Both the position numbers and the translations under genes were made by a program. Positions 27,012-36,045 of a stretch of DNA of 64,000 nucleotides are shown piece by piece. The first letter of the stretch is position 1; every line of letters starts with the position of its first letter. Under the pieces are notes generated by a model, which was not told the DNA's origin, searched no databases, and saw only the letters and a list, made by a program, of their open reading frames with translations. Source of the stretch: Oleispira sp036960605 (lineage in GTDB: Bacteria; Pseudomonadota; Gammaproteobacteria; Pseudomonadales; Oceanobacteraceae); assembly GCA_036960605.1 (NCBI GenBank), contig JBALXI010000003.1, forward strand, positions 124,001 through 188,000, read 5' to 3'.

Positions 27012-28892
27012 ATGTATATTCGTCTTATAGGTTTGTTATTGTCCGCTTTTTTTATCATTTCCTGCGGTGCAGGCTCCAGCAGTAGCCAAAGTGAAACAGG
27101 CTCAACAACATTAGGCGATACGACAACGGGCTCGTATTCACTTTCTAAACCAGGACAATGTTCTCAGGTATTTTCGAGCAATACGGACAGCACCCAAAAT
27201 CTGCTTCAACAGGGTTATAGCAAAAGCGAATGCCAAACCAATGACTACCTTAGTCGTTGCATGTACTCCCATGAATTAGCTAGTTATGAAGGTGGTGGTG
27301 ATATATTTCACTATGCTGAGTGGGACTATTACCAAAACGAGTATGATGCATTACTCAGTCAAGTAAAAAGCGAATGTAATTCTCTAAAAGGCATTCTGAT
27401 AACAGCTGATTACACACCTTTACCGACACCAGAACCTGCTGTTAGCGTTATTGAATCGAATAGCTACCAAAACTTTTTTCTACAAGAGAAATCAGATTCA
27501 ATCATCTATAGCTTTCACGGAGAATCTGGCGGTCATTTGTTTCCCAATAGCCAAATAGCAATCCCTGTCGACCAAACACCTTACGATAAAGATGCACAGA
27601 CCTATCGGGTATTCGATGTAACTAATCAAGAAGGAACTAGGACTCTGCAACTCGCTAATATGAGTACAGGTGTTACTCGTCAGATATCCAACTCAAACTG
27701 GAGCCCTTTACATTGCTTTGGCATTAAAGAAGGGATCATCGCGATATGGGAAAAGCCAGATCTGAATCAATCATGCAATACGTTAGCAACTGATAAGTCT
27801 CAATTTCTGATGAAGGTTTTCACCAATACTAATACAAGCCCTCAAGAATCTTCACATGGCTTTGCATACGTTACTCCCGGTATCCTAGATGAGTATCTGA
27901 AAGTTATAAAGCTAGACGACAAAATCTATGGTTTTATTGCATTCAAATCGACAGGTAGTTATTCGGTCAACTATTTCTACCCCGCCTATAGCGATAAAGC
28001 GGTCACGCTAAATTTTGGCAACGTTGAACAAGGCACAATTCTTAAACACCGTATTCTGATAGTCAGCGAAAATGAAATCCTCATACATCATGGAGGTCGT
28101 TTGTACGTTTTCTCAGTACAGGACCTAGATGAAGGTAATAAGGGAGCTAATATTAGTACACAGTTCAATTATGCCGAGACAATCCTGATAAGTACGCCAA
28201 TTAATTTAGATGGCATAGACTATATTGCTGTTCAAGGCATGATTCATTTGCACATCAGTGGCTACACACTCTATAAAATCAACGGTGATAGAACTTATAC
28301 TCCGGTTGTGAATGCAGGAGGAGGCTTATCGTTTTCCAAAGATTGGTTCAAATTTGGAGATGAGTTTCTGCTTTATAATAAGGATATATTAAACGATACT
28401 TTTTCGATCAGGTACTTCAATTCACAAACAGGTAAAGAAAACAAAGAAAAAGCCTACACTGGAGAATTCAACGAGTTTCCCAGAGCATATCGACTGCAGA
28501 ACAAGTTACTTATTAGCACGAAAAATAGTTATTATTTTGCTGGAAAAGATGGAGTTGTGAAATTAACCGATCCAGCTATCAATCGTTCAAACTTGATCCT
28601 CCTGAAAAATATAGACACAAACAACAAAGATGATCAGACAATTCTTAGTATTGATCGGCACGCAAATACAACTTGGATTTACCAGCTTAATTTCTCAGAC
28701 AATGGAGTTTCAAGAACCCCCATCAATATGGTTAAGTCTCCATTTAACGTCACAGAGGGTAGAGATGACAACTACCTATACCATGGTTTAATCTCGGAAA
28801 AAGAAATTCATTTCAAAATCGTCTACCGTCACTATGCGGGGGCTTTATCTACACAAAATATTAATAAAATTGGAGAAGATATCCTACTCTAA
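27012..28892 (+). CDS. Large lipoprotein of unknown function
   Basis: 626 aa from ATG 27012, with AGGA 5 nt upstream; a longer frame from 26973 lacks one. The signal LIGLLLSAFFIISCGAG has the lipobox before Cys18. After a Ser/Gly-rich linker, a Cys-bearing segment (CSQVFSSN ... CQTNDYLSRCMYSHEL ... CNSL) is followed by about 480 residues of short beta strands with repeated hydrophobic-Gly turns, likely a beta-propeller-like fold. I do not recognise the family. It stands alone; no partner gene is evident, and its base composition matches its neighbours. Confidence 0.7.
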   Translation: MYIRLIGLLLSAFFIISCGAGSSSSQSETGSTTLGDTTTGSYSLSKPGQCSQVFSSNTDSTQNLLQQGYSKSECQTNDYLSRCMYSHELASYEGGGDIFHYAEWDYYQNEYDALLSQVKSECNSLKGILITADYTPLPTPEPAVSVIESNSYQNFFLQEKSDSIIYSFHGESGGHLFPNSQIAIPVDQTPYDKDAQTYRVFDVTNQEGTRTLQLANMSTGVTRQISNSNWSPLHCFGIKEGIIAIWEKPDLNQSCNTLATDKSQFLMKVFTNTNTSPQESSHGFAYVTPGILDEYLKVIKLDDKIYGFIAFKSTGSYSVNYFYPAYSDKAVTLNFGNVEQGTILKHRILIVSENEILIHHGGRLYVFSVQDLDEGNKGANISTQFNYAETILISTPINLDGIDYIAVQGMIHLHISGYTLYKINGDRTYTPVVNAGGGLSFSKDWFKFGDEFLLYNKDILNDTFSIRYFNSQTGKENKEKAYTGEFNEFPRAYRLQNKLLISTKNSYYFAGKDGVVKLTDPAINRSNLILLKNIDTNNKDDQTILSIDRHANTTWIYQLNFSDNGVSRTPINMVKSPFNVTEGRDDNYLYHGLISEKEIHFKIVYRHYAGALSTQNINKIGEDILL

Positions 28893-29130
28893 TATAAAGC
28901 TTAGAATTAGTTACTGATCGACCTAATCTACAAAGAAGTTCGGCTTATTTTCAAAGCCAGCTTTCTTAATTTCAATCAGCCTATACTGGACAGATTTCAT
29001 ACTAGCGGCGAATAGCAATATATTTAATAGCTTTTACCTATCCGCCCTTCTACCGCCACTCCCAAATCCACTTGCTCATCCTGCCATTTAGTTAAAGAAG
29101 AGCAGGATCCGGGATGTATCTAGCCAGCGC

Positions 29131-29460
29131 TTAATGGCTGACTGTTTTGGAGAATAAATTAATCACGAGTACACCACTTACTATCAACCCTATACCCAAA
29201 ACCGCTGGTCCATCGGGTATTTCCTTATATATAACCGCCGTGACAATCGCTACTAGAACAATGCCTAAGCCTGCCCATATTGCATAAGCAATACCAACCG
29301 GTATGGTTTTTAGCGATAAGGTTAAGAAATAAAATGCGGTGCAATAACCAATGATCACGATGATACTGGGGGTGAACTTGGTGAAATCTTCGGTGGCCTT
29401 CAGTGCACTCGTTGCAATAACTTCGGCAATGATGGTAATAGCGAGATATTGGTAGTTCAT
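29131..29460 (-). CDS. SMR-family multidrug/quaternary cation transporter
   Basis: 109 aa from ATG 29460, four TM helices. Glu13 (AITIIAEVIATSALK) matches the EmrE Glu14 that binds drug and proton. AYAIWAGLGIVLVA and the end LIVSGVLVINLFSKT fit the Qac/EmrE class. It exchanges protons for lipophilic cations. An upstream in-frame GTG/ATG-free extension to 29496 is not a natural start. It lies 117 bp from the histidine kinase gene on the same strand, with no sign that they form an operon. Confidence 0.9.
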   Translation of the reverse strand: MNYQYLAITIIAEVIATSALKATEDFTKFTPSIIVIIGYCTAFYFLTLSLKTIPVGIAYAIWAGLGIVLVAIVTAVIYKEIPDGPAVLGIGLIVSGVLVINLFSKTVSH

Positions 29461-29577
29461 GCGGTAATCCTTAACCTTTGAAGTCCATATCTTCACGCTA
29501 GCATCTAACTCTATTTTCTGAGAAAGCGAATAATCAACAAAGCCATATAATTAATACAAAAGTAATAGCAAATAGTA

Positions 29578-30873
29578 CTATCGATTAAATTCTATCCATA
29601 TTTGGTACTCGGCCAGTGTCTCTTGGCTGGTTAATTTCCATTCTAATTGCTCAGCCGCACGTGTCGCAATGATCAACCCGATACCTGATCCTGCGACTAG
29701 AGGATCTACTGTTCTCTCTACTTCATTCTCTACCTCACTCTCTATATTTCTGGCTTTGCCATTACTGATGGTGAGTTGATTAGAGGTTAGTTCGATCTGA
29801 ATCGGACCATCAGAATGTACAATGGCATTCTTGCACACATTGTTCAGTAGCAGTTTCACATAAGTCTGAGAAGCTAGGACGATAAGCTTTTCAGCGCTAT
29901 TTCCTAACGGATTTATAATAAAGCGTTGCTGGCAATCGAAGGCTTGATCAAGTTCAGCAATGGTTTCTATTAATTGCTGCTGTATATCAATCTCGATTTC
30001 ATTTTCAACCTTTGTATCCCTCCACAAAGTTAATAATTGATGCGATAAGTACTGCATCTGTTGATTGCTGTTGAATATAATGGCTAGTTTTTCTCGTACA
30101 TTTTCATTCAATTCTTTCTTGGCTAATAGCTCTAAAGCGACTTGTATTGTTGCCATTGGTGTTCGTAGCTCATGACTAAGTGTTTGAATAAATAACCGCT
30201 CCTGTTGATTGTTATTCTCTAAACTAGAAAGTGCTTCTTGCAAGGCATTAACAATTTTTTCAATTTCAATGAAGTCTGGTTTTGGTAATGCAGCCAGTTC
30301 AGCAGCGTTTCCGCTGGACTCTGATGAGACTGCTGTTAAGAGTAATTCCATAGAGCGAGCGATGCGTTGGTATATTAGCCAAGCGCCTATCAGCATCATG
30401 ATTGTCAATAACAAAGACGCGAGCATAGATACCTCAAACAGACTCATACCTTCTGCGCTACTCTCGACTGCGAACTTATGAATCACGGTGAGTGAGGTAT
30501 TGTCTTCAAGCCTTTCGTACAAGCCATAATGGTAATATTCTTCGTCTTGTAAAAAGAATGACTGAGAATGGGTGCGGATATTGGTATTGATGTTGGTATT
30601 GATGTTGGTATTGGCTAAGATCTGATTTTTATATTGCTGAGGTAGGGATGAGTCCGATAGATAGAACTGCTTGAATTCTGTATTTTTAGGCAGCCCTTGC
30701 TGCGGCTCTGTTGCTAGTATTTCTTTAGCCCACTGCATGTCTTGTTCTAAATAGAATTCGGTAGAATCGTCTAGGCCCCATTGATACAAAATATAAACGA
30801 GATAAAAAATTCCGGCTGAGACATTCAGCGAGAGTAATAGCAAGCGTCGACTTAGGTACCCTAGCAAACTCAT
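29578..30873 (-). CDS. Sensor histidine kinase
   Basis: 431 aa. TM1 is at about residues 10-30, then a periplasmic loop of about 110 residues with a short NTNI repeat, TM2 at about 148-168, and a HAMP-like linker. HisKA has SHELRTPMATI with His234. HATPase motifs are LLLNNVCKNAIVHS (N box) and GSGIGLIIATRAAEQLEW (G boxes), ending in WIEFNR. It overlaps the response-regulator gene by 4 bp. The signal is unknown. Confidence 0.9.
   Translation of the reverse strand: MSLLGYLSRRLLLLSLNVSAGIFYLVYILYQWGLDDSTEFYLEQDMQWAKEILATEPQQGLPKNTEFKQFYLSDSSLPQQYKNQILANTNINTNINTNIRTHSQSFFLQDEEYYHYGLYERLEDNTSLTVIHKFAVESSAEGMSLFEVSMLASLLLTIMMLIGAWLIYQRIARSMELLLTAVSSESSGNAAELAALPKPDFIEIEKIVNALQEALSSLENNNQQERLFIQTLSHELRTPMATIQVALELLAKKELNENVREKLAIIFNSNQQMQYLSHQLLTLWRDTKVENEIEIDIQQQLIETIAELDQAFDCQQRFIINPLGNSAEKLIVLASQTYVKLLLNNVCKNAIVHSDGPIQIELTSNQLTISNGKARNIESEVENEVERTVDPLVAGSGIGLIIATRAAEQLEWKLTSQETLAEYQIWIEFNR
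30581..30613. repeat. 12-bp tandem repeat inside the kinase gene
   Basis: TTGGTATTGATG occurs twice in full and once in part. On the coding strand it gives NTNI-NTNI-NTNI in the periplasmic loop. The unit is a multiple of three, so gain or loss would alter loop length without breaking the frame. Confidence 0.8.
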
Positions 30874-31568
30874 TCTTGATACTCCAACCGAATTCCCACT
30901 CCGCGAATCGTTTTAATTTCTATTATATTTTCAGTTAGTTGTGCATCTTTAAACGTTTTTTGCAGGGCTTTGCGTAATCGAAAAATCAACATTTTCAAAC
31001 CATCATCGGTGCCATTATCGTCTGGCCAAAGGTGTTGTTGTATTTTCTCGCGGCTGACGACTTTATTTTCACGACTTAACAATAATAGTAAACGCCATTC
31101 GTCTGGGGTTAATACTATTTCGTGCGAAGTATCATTATCGATGATGAAGGCTTGATGCTGGCTGACTTCTAGTTGAAGTTTTCCTAATGTGATTTTGTCA
31201 CTGCGGTTTGCTCGTTGCTGCAAAGCTTGCAGGCGCATAACTAATTCTTGCATTGCAAAAGGCTTTACTAGGTAATCGTCTGTACCCGCTAAGAAGCCTT
31301 GCGCTTTGTCGTCAATGCTGTGGCGTGCCGTCAGCATTATAATGGGTGTATTGATGCCCTGCTTGCGCAGTTGTGTACACAGCTCAAACCCTGATATGTC
31401 TGATAAGTTTATATCCAGAATAATCACATCAAATGTTTGGTTTTTTAATAGTTGCAGTGCTTGCTGGCCTTTTATTACATGGTCTGTCTCTATACCTTCG
31501 TCTTCAAGGTATTCACAGACTAGCTTGGCCAACGGCACTTCATCTTCAACTAATAAGACGAGCATCAA
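30870..31568 (-). CDS. OmpR/PhoB-family response regulator
   Basis: 232 aa. The receiver domain has LLVEDEVPL, the phosphoacceptor Asp52 in FDVIILDINL, Thr in MLTARHS and Lys in YLVKPF. The C-terminal winged helix carries LTPDEWRLLLLLSRENKVVSREKIQ (residues 155-180) and the recognition block MLIFRLRKALQ, ending in the IKTIRGVGIRLE hairpin. It is translated ahead of its kinase with ATGA overlap. Its targets may include the SMR gene or the membrane protein next to it, but no matching sites were located. Confidence 0.92.
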   Translation of the reverse strand: MMLVLLVEDEVPLAKLVCEYLEDEGIETDHVIKGQQALQLLKNQTFDVIILDINLSDISGFELCTQLRKQGINTPIIMLTARHSIDDKAQGFLAGTDDYLVKPFAMQELVMRLQALQQRANRSDKITLGKLQLEVSQHQAFIIDNDTSHEIVLTPDEWRLLLLLSRENKVVSREKIQQHLWPDDNGTDDGLKMLIFRLRKALQKTFKDAQLTENIIEIKTIRGVGIRLEYQE

Positions 31569-31632
31569 TACGTTCCTAGTTTGTTGCTGCTGTTGATAAA
31601 CGATCAGTAACCAGCGTAATTAATCATATAAT

Positions 31633-32559
31633 TTATTTCGCAGTGATTAATCTAGCTTCGATACGTTTAATACCTAATAAAAGCTCAAACCACCGGTAAG
31701 TATAGAAACAGCCTATCAAAAACATCATTCCAATTATCCCTAAGCTAAGGCTTTCAAGATCACTTCTTATTTTAATACTTAAAACTACTGAAGCAATAAG
31801 TAGTCCTAGAAATAATAACATTAGATATATCAAGTTTACTATTAGCCTTGCGGTTAAAGAGCTATCTAAGCTAACTACTTCTTCATATGTTCTCTCAACA
31901 CTCTTTATCCAATCCTTTAATACTTTTACCATCCAATAGATGTTGAATATAGGCAACAGTAATAACCATAATGTTTTACGAGTACTTCTAGATTTTTCAG
32001 CACTGGGAATTATTAAGCCAATAGCGTAGTACATTGAAAGCAAAAGAATATAAGATGATGAAATTTGAACGAAAACAAGCTGTCTAACAGAGACTGAGAA
32101 TTGATATTCAGTCAGTTCCATTGATCTAAGCCCTAAAGTGTATAGGACATTCACTACTAGCGTAATAGTGAAAATTGAGATAATAAAATTAATGACTTCA
32201 TTTGCGGGCCTAGATTTATTTTCCTCATTCTTTTTATAGTGGCAGATAAACCAAAGAAAGGTAACAAGAATAAGAATCAAAGAAACTTCATATATTGATC
32301 CTATTAAAAACAGAAGTGCTCCCCAAAAATTGGTATGAAATATTGAAGCGCCATACAGTCGCATGTCCATTTCTTTTATAACAAGTAAGGGCTCCAATAA
32401 AGCACTGCTGAATATAGCAATAACAAAGAAAGTTACCATACGTCTTAAAGTATTATTACTCCAAAACTTCCATAATAGAAATATACTCAAGACTAAGGCA
32501 ATTGATCTAGGAAGTAGTATTCCCATCAATCTCGCCATAAATTCATTTTCGTAATCCAA
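31633..32559 (-). CDS. Polytopic membrane protein of unknown function
   Basis: 308 aa with about eight predicted TM helices (for example LPRSIALVLSIFLLWKFW, SLILILVTFLWFICHYKK and LLGIIGMMFLIGCFYTYRW-like runs). Positive residues flank the loops. No family motif is recognised, and it has neither catalytic residues nor a signal peptide. It sits 65 bp upstream of the response-regulator gene on the same strand, so it could belong to that transcript. Confidence 0.65.
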   Translation of the reverse strand: MDYENEFMARLMGILLPRSIALVLSIFLLWKFWSNNTLRRMVTFFVIAIFSSALLEPLLVIKEMDMRLYGASIFHTNFWGALLFLIGSIYEVSLILILVTFLWFICHYKKNEENKSRPANEVINFIISIFTITLVVNVLYTLGLRSMELTEYQFSVSVRQLVFVQISSSYILLLSMYYAIGLIIPSAEKSRSTRKTLWLLLLPIFNIYWMVKVLKDWIKSVERTYEEVVSLDSSLTARLIVNLIYLMLLFLGLLIASVVLSIKIRSDLESLSLGIIGMMFLIGCFYTYRWFELLLGIKRIEARLITAK

Positions 32560-32629
32560 AACTAAAGTCCTTTTATGAGTTTTAAGGCCTGGATTATCTC
32601 ACTTGTCGCAGGTAAAACTCAAGATGAGA

Positions 32630-34420
32630 TTACTGATAAACGATCTCACCCGCTAAGATGGTTTTCAATACTTTTATTTCACTGATTTTATTGCTGTCGA
32701 TTTTGAATGGGTTTTGATCGATCACAATAAAGTCAGCTTCCTTCCCTACCTCGATGGAACCCGTTAGGTGATCTTGATCCATCACATAAGCACCGTTAAT
32801 GGTATAGGCCTCTATCACAGACGCTAAATCCGGTAGGCTTTGCTCGCCGCGGTTTAAAGCATTCTGCATGCCTACAAAAGGCGATAAGCTGCTGACGTCC
32901 CAGTCACTGCTCAACGTGACTACGGCACCGGTATCGTAAATATCTCGCACGGGTAATTGTGCATGAGCGCGATCACCAATTAACGGTTCCATTTCTTCGA
33001 AGTTTTCTGGGAGAGTAAATTCTCCCGCTAGTTGGAAGTCGGCAATCACATCAAGTTCTGCAAAGCGCTTCTTGTCGCTCTCGGCCACCATTTCAACATG
33101 GGTTAAACGATGACGGCCGATAGATTTATCACCCTGAGTTTTATCGCCTTGAGCCTTATTCGCTAGCTGAGCGGCTTCAATTGCATTTAATGATTCGCGG
33201 ACTGCGCGATCACCAATGGCGTGAATGTGCATGTTAAAGCCGACCTTAGACAGCTCAGTCGCGTAATGGGTTAAACGTTGTTCGTTAAAATAGTTTAATC
33301 CTGTTGGCCCGACCTCTTCGTAATAAGCACCGGCTTCGTAAGGTGCTAATAATGCTGACGTCGCATTGTGCGTGATGCCGTCGCTATAAAACTTAATCTG
33401 ATTAATGCGCAGCATGCTTTCAATATCGTTTTCATATAACGAGGTTAGATGTTTGATTTGCTCTTCATCATTAATATTGGGATAGGCCCACAGGCTTAAT
33501 ACGCTGCGTGCTGTTAAAGCATTTTCATCACGGGCTCGCTGCCAAGCTTTTAAATAACCGCGCTGCCAATAGATGCGTGCATCGACAATTGAGGTAATGC
33601 CGTTTTTGGCGACTTCATCTAAACCCGCTAATAAGCTTTGGTAATTACGCTCTAAACGCTCAGGGGTTTCAGCCATGGCTAAGTCAAACGCTAGGTCGCC
33701 TGCGCCGTCTAATAATACCCCTGTCGATTTACCCTGTGCGTTTAATAGCACGGCACCGCCGGCGATATTTTGCTCGGTAATGATGCCATCGAGTTTTAAT
33801 AGTTCGAGCGCTTTACTGTTCACCCATACGCTATGGCTGGTTTCTTCCATAATGGCGATTGGGCGAGTTTCATTAAGTTCATCTAATAACTGACGAGGCT
33901 CTTTAGCGCTTTCTACTAGGGTGAGTATTGAGTGGCCCCAACCTAATAGCCATTCTCCATTTTCAGCATTAGGTACGCCTGCATTATCGAAGGGAGGATT
34001 CTGCTTCGCGCAGGCTTTAATGTTCTCGACCCAGATACTGACGGTCTTTGAGGAATCGAGAATGCATTGAATCTCGTCACTGGAGGCTTCAAGTGGATGA
34101 AGGTGTACATCGTGTAAGCCTGGAAGAACCGTCTTGCCTTTTAAGTCATGAATCTGGGTCGTTTCATTTACCCAAGCCTTGGCTTCACTCTCTGGGCCGA
34201 CAAATAACAATTGGCCTTTTTCGATCACCATCGCTTCAGCCCAAGGTTGGGCCTTGTTGACGGTATAGATATCGCCATTAAGCCACAGCTGACGGTCTGC
34301 TTTGCTTGCAGCGCTGTTATCACTGGTGCCGCCTGCTTGGGCGCCACCACAGGCTTGCAGTAAGCTTGTGGTTAGAACCGCAAGGGATAGCGCTAATACT
34401 CTGGGCTTGTTAATGATCAT
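32630..34420 (-). CDS. Amidohydrolase family lipoprotein (YtcJ-like)
   Basis: 596 aa from ATG 34420. A GTG at 34429 would add three residues, but the GAG 8 nt ahead fits the ATG. The signal VLTTSLLQACGG has a lipobox before Cys. The TIM-barrel metal sites are visible: VLPGLHDVHLHPLEA (HxH), HIHAIGDRAVRESLN, and TLSSDWDVSSLSP with a late Asp. Amidohydro_3 members hydrolyse amide or ester bonds of diverse substrates, often formamides, and this one faces the periplasm. It is divergent from alkB, with no sign it acts in alkane degradation. Confidence 0.85.
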   Translation of the reverse strand: MIINKPRVLALSLAVLTTSLLQACGGAQAGGTSDNSAASKADRQLWLNGDIYTVNKAQPWAEAMVIEKGQLLFVGPESEAKAWVNETTQIHDLKGKTVLPGLHDVHLHPLEASSDEIQCILDSSKTVSIWVENIKACAKQNPPFDNAGVPNAENGEWLLGWGHSILTLVESAKEPRQLLDELNETRPIAIMEETSHSVWVNSKALELLKLDGIITEQNIAGGAVLLNAQGKSTGVLLDGAGDLAFDLAMAETPERLERNYQSLLAGLDEVAKNGITSIVDARIYWQRGYLKAWQRARDENALTARSVLSLWAYPNINDEEQIKHLTSLYENDIESMLRINQIKFYSDGITHNATSALLAPYEAGAYYEEVGPTGLNYFNEQRLTHYATELSKVGFNMHIHAIGDRAVRESLNAIEAAQLANKAQGDKTQGDKSIGRHRLTHVEMVAESDKKRFAELDVIADFQLAGEFTLPENFEEMEPLIGDRAHAQLPVRDIYDTGAVVTLSSDWDVSSLSPFVGMQNALNRGEQSLPDLASVIEAYTINGAYVMDQDHLTGSIEVGKEADFIVIDQNPFKIDSNKISEIKVLKTILAGEIVYQ

Positions 34421-34543
34421 AATTTTCACTCACGTTGTTATTTCGATACCGATAAGATAACAAGGCCAAGGTAACGATTAGGTAACAGGCTTATAAAGTG
34501 TAGAAACTAAATGCGGAAGCCGTTAGCTAAATTCTAAACGAGT

Positions 34544-34567
34544 AAAACCTACCTTTCGATAGGTTTT
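34544..34567. promoter_or_regulatory. Hairpin upstream of alkB
   Basis: AAAACCTA (34544-34551), an 8-nt loop CCTTTCGA, TAGGTTTT (34560-34567). It lies 63 bp before alkB in the divergent region, where no terminator is needed. Possible operator or 5' leader hairpin. Confidence 0.4.
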
Positions 34568-34630
34568 TGTACTATAAAGTTGTAATACACTTTGCTTAAT
34601 AAATACAAAAACACAGCAAAAGGTAAGTTT

Positions 34631-35851
34631 ATGACGGCACTTAATATACAAAATTCCGAGCCACAAGGCGGCCTCAGCTGGGCGGGTATCAAGAAGTACT
34701 TCTTCATAGTCGCCATACTGGTGCCTCTTTTCCAAGTATTTTCAGCCTACCAGACGGTTACTACAGAAGCCGCTGGGCTGTGGCTGTGGTTATTGGTGTT
34801 GATCAACATTGTTGTCGTTCCTGTCGCAGATGTTCTGTTCGGCCACGACACGTATAACCCGACGCAAGAACAGGAGGAATCCTTAAAAAACGACGGTTTC
34901 TATGTTTGGGTGATGTACCTCGCGATCGTCGCTCACTGGCTTGCCCTCATCACCACCGCTTATGCCGTATCGGTCGTCGATCTTCCTTGGTACCATTTTT
35001 TGGGTGCCATCATTGGTATTGGCGCCATGCACTCGGTCTCTTTTGCGATAAGCCATGAATTAGGTCATCGGGTTAATAAGAAGACTCAAACTTGGGTCGC
35101 AAAATTTGCTACCGCGATCATGGGCTACGCACATTTCAATATTGAACATAATAAGGGTCACCATAAACACGTCGCGACGCCTGAAGATGCTGCTTCGTCA
35201 CGCATGGGTGAAAATGTGTATAAGTTTGCAATACGTGAATTACCGGGTGGTTTTGTTAGGGCTTGGGCACTTGAGAGTTCAAGACTTTCCCGATTAGGAA
35301 AACCAACGTGGTCATTAAGCAATGAAATTATTCACTCTTGGTTAATGACGCTGGCCGGCTTCGGTTTAATGGTCTTGGTTTTGGGAGTACAGATATTACC
35401 TTTCCTTATCATCACCTCCTTTTATGGCTGGTTCCAATTAACCATGGCTAACTACATTGAACATTATGGCTTGCTGCGTCAAAAGCTAGACAATGGAAAA
35501 TATCAGCGCTGCGAACCTAAGCATTCTTGGAATAGTAACTTTCGCTTAAGCAATCTTATTTCACTGCACTTACAGCGCCATTCCGATCATCATGCTAATC
35601 CTACCCGCCCTTATCAGATGTTGCGTGATTACCCTGAAGCTCCGCAAATGCCAACAGGCTACCCAACCATGATGATGATGACGCTGATTCCACCGTTATG
35701 GTATTGGGTTATGGATAAAAAAGTCGTGGCTTGGGCTGAGGGAGACATGAATCTTGTTAATATGGACGGCGAAGCTAAAGCCAAACTCTTTGCCCGCTAT
35801 CACAAGAAACCTGTAGATCAGGCCAATGATACTGCTGAGGTGATTTTATGA
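34631..35851 (+). CDS. alkB: Alkane 1-monooxygenase (AlkB)
   Basis: 406 aa from ATG 34631 (AAGG 7 nt ahead). It is a membrane di-iron hydroxylase that oxidises n-alkanes to 1-alkanols. The four histidine clusters are complete: HELGH (142-146), EHNKGHHKH (173-180), NYIEHYGL (His278) and LQRHSDHH (317-321). TM helices occupy the N-terminal 140 residues and about 230-280. HELGHRVNKK and the phrase LQRHSDHHANPTRPYQ match AlkB of marine oil degraders. A rubredoxin gene overlaps its end by 4 bp and an alkS-like regulator follows. Confidence 0.96.
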   Translation: MTALNIQNSEPQGGLSWAGIKKYFFIVAILVPLFQVFSAYQTVTTEAAGLWLWLLVLINIVVVPVADVLFGHDTYNPTQEQEESLKNDGFYVWVMYLAIVAHWLALITTAYAVSVVDLPWYHFLGAIIGIGAMHSVSFAISHELGHRVNKKTQTWVAKFATAIMGYAHFNIEHNKGHHKHVATPEDAASSRMGENVYKFAIRELPGGFVRAWALESSRLSRLGKPTWSLSNEIIHSWLMTLAGFGLMVLVLGVQILPFLIITSFYGWFQLTMANYIEHYGLLRQKLDNGKYQRCEPKHSWNSNFRLSNLISLHLQRHSDHHANPTRPYQMLRDYPEAPQMPTGYPTMMMMTLIPPLWYWVMDKKVVAWAEGDMNLVNMDGEAKAKLFARYHKKPVDQANDTAEVIL

Positions 35852-36030
35852 GTAAGCATCAATGTCCAAGTTGCAGTACTGTCTATGATGAACGCATAGG
35901 ATGTCCTCACGAAGGCTATCCTGCTGGTACGCTTTGGAAAGATTTACCCGAAGACTTTACCTGCCCTTCTTGTTTTTTAATCGAAAAAGAAGAGTTTAAA
36001 TCTATAGCGCAGAATAAGGAATCGCCTTAA
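35848..36030 (+). CDS. alkG: Rubredoxin-type electron carrier of the alk locus
   Basis: 60 aa, single domain. Iron ligands are Cys6, Cys9, Cys39 and Cys42. The ligand loops read CPSCS and CPSCF rather than the usual CxxCG, and an extra Cys19 lies in RIGCPHEGY. The YDE, PAGTLWKDLPEDF and the CP-C spacing are otherwise standard. The missing glycines recall AlkG1-type rubredoxins, which are reported not to replace the AlkB partner in tests with other systems, whereas AlkG2 types can. The start overlaps alkB by 4 bp, so it is translated with it. Confidence 0.9.
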   Translation: MSKHQCPSCSTVYDERIGCPHEGYPAGTLWKDLPEDFTCPSCFLIEKEEFKSIAQNKESP

Positions 36031-36045
36031 ATTGTTGGTTATACC

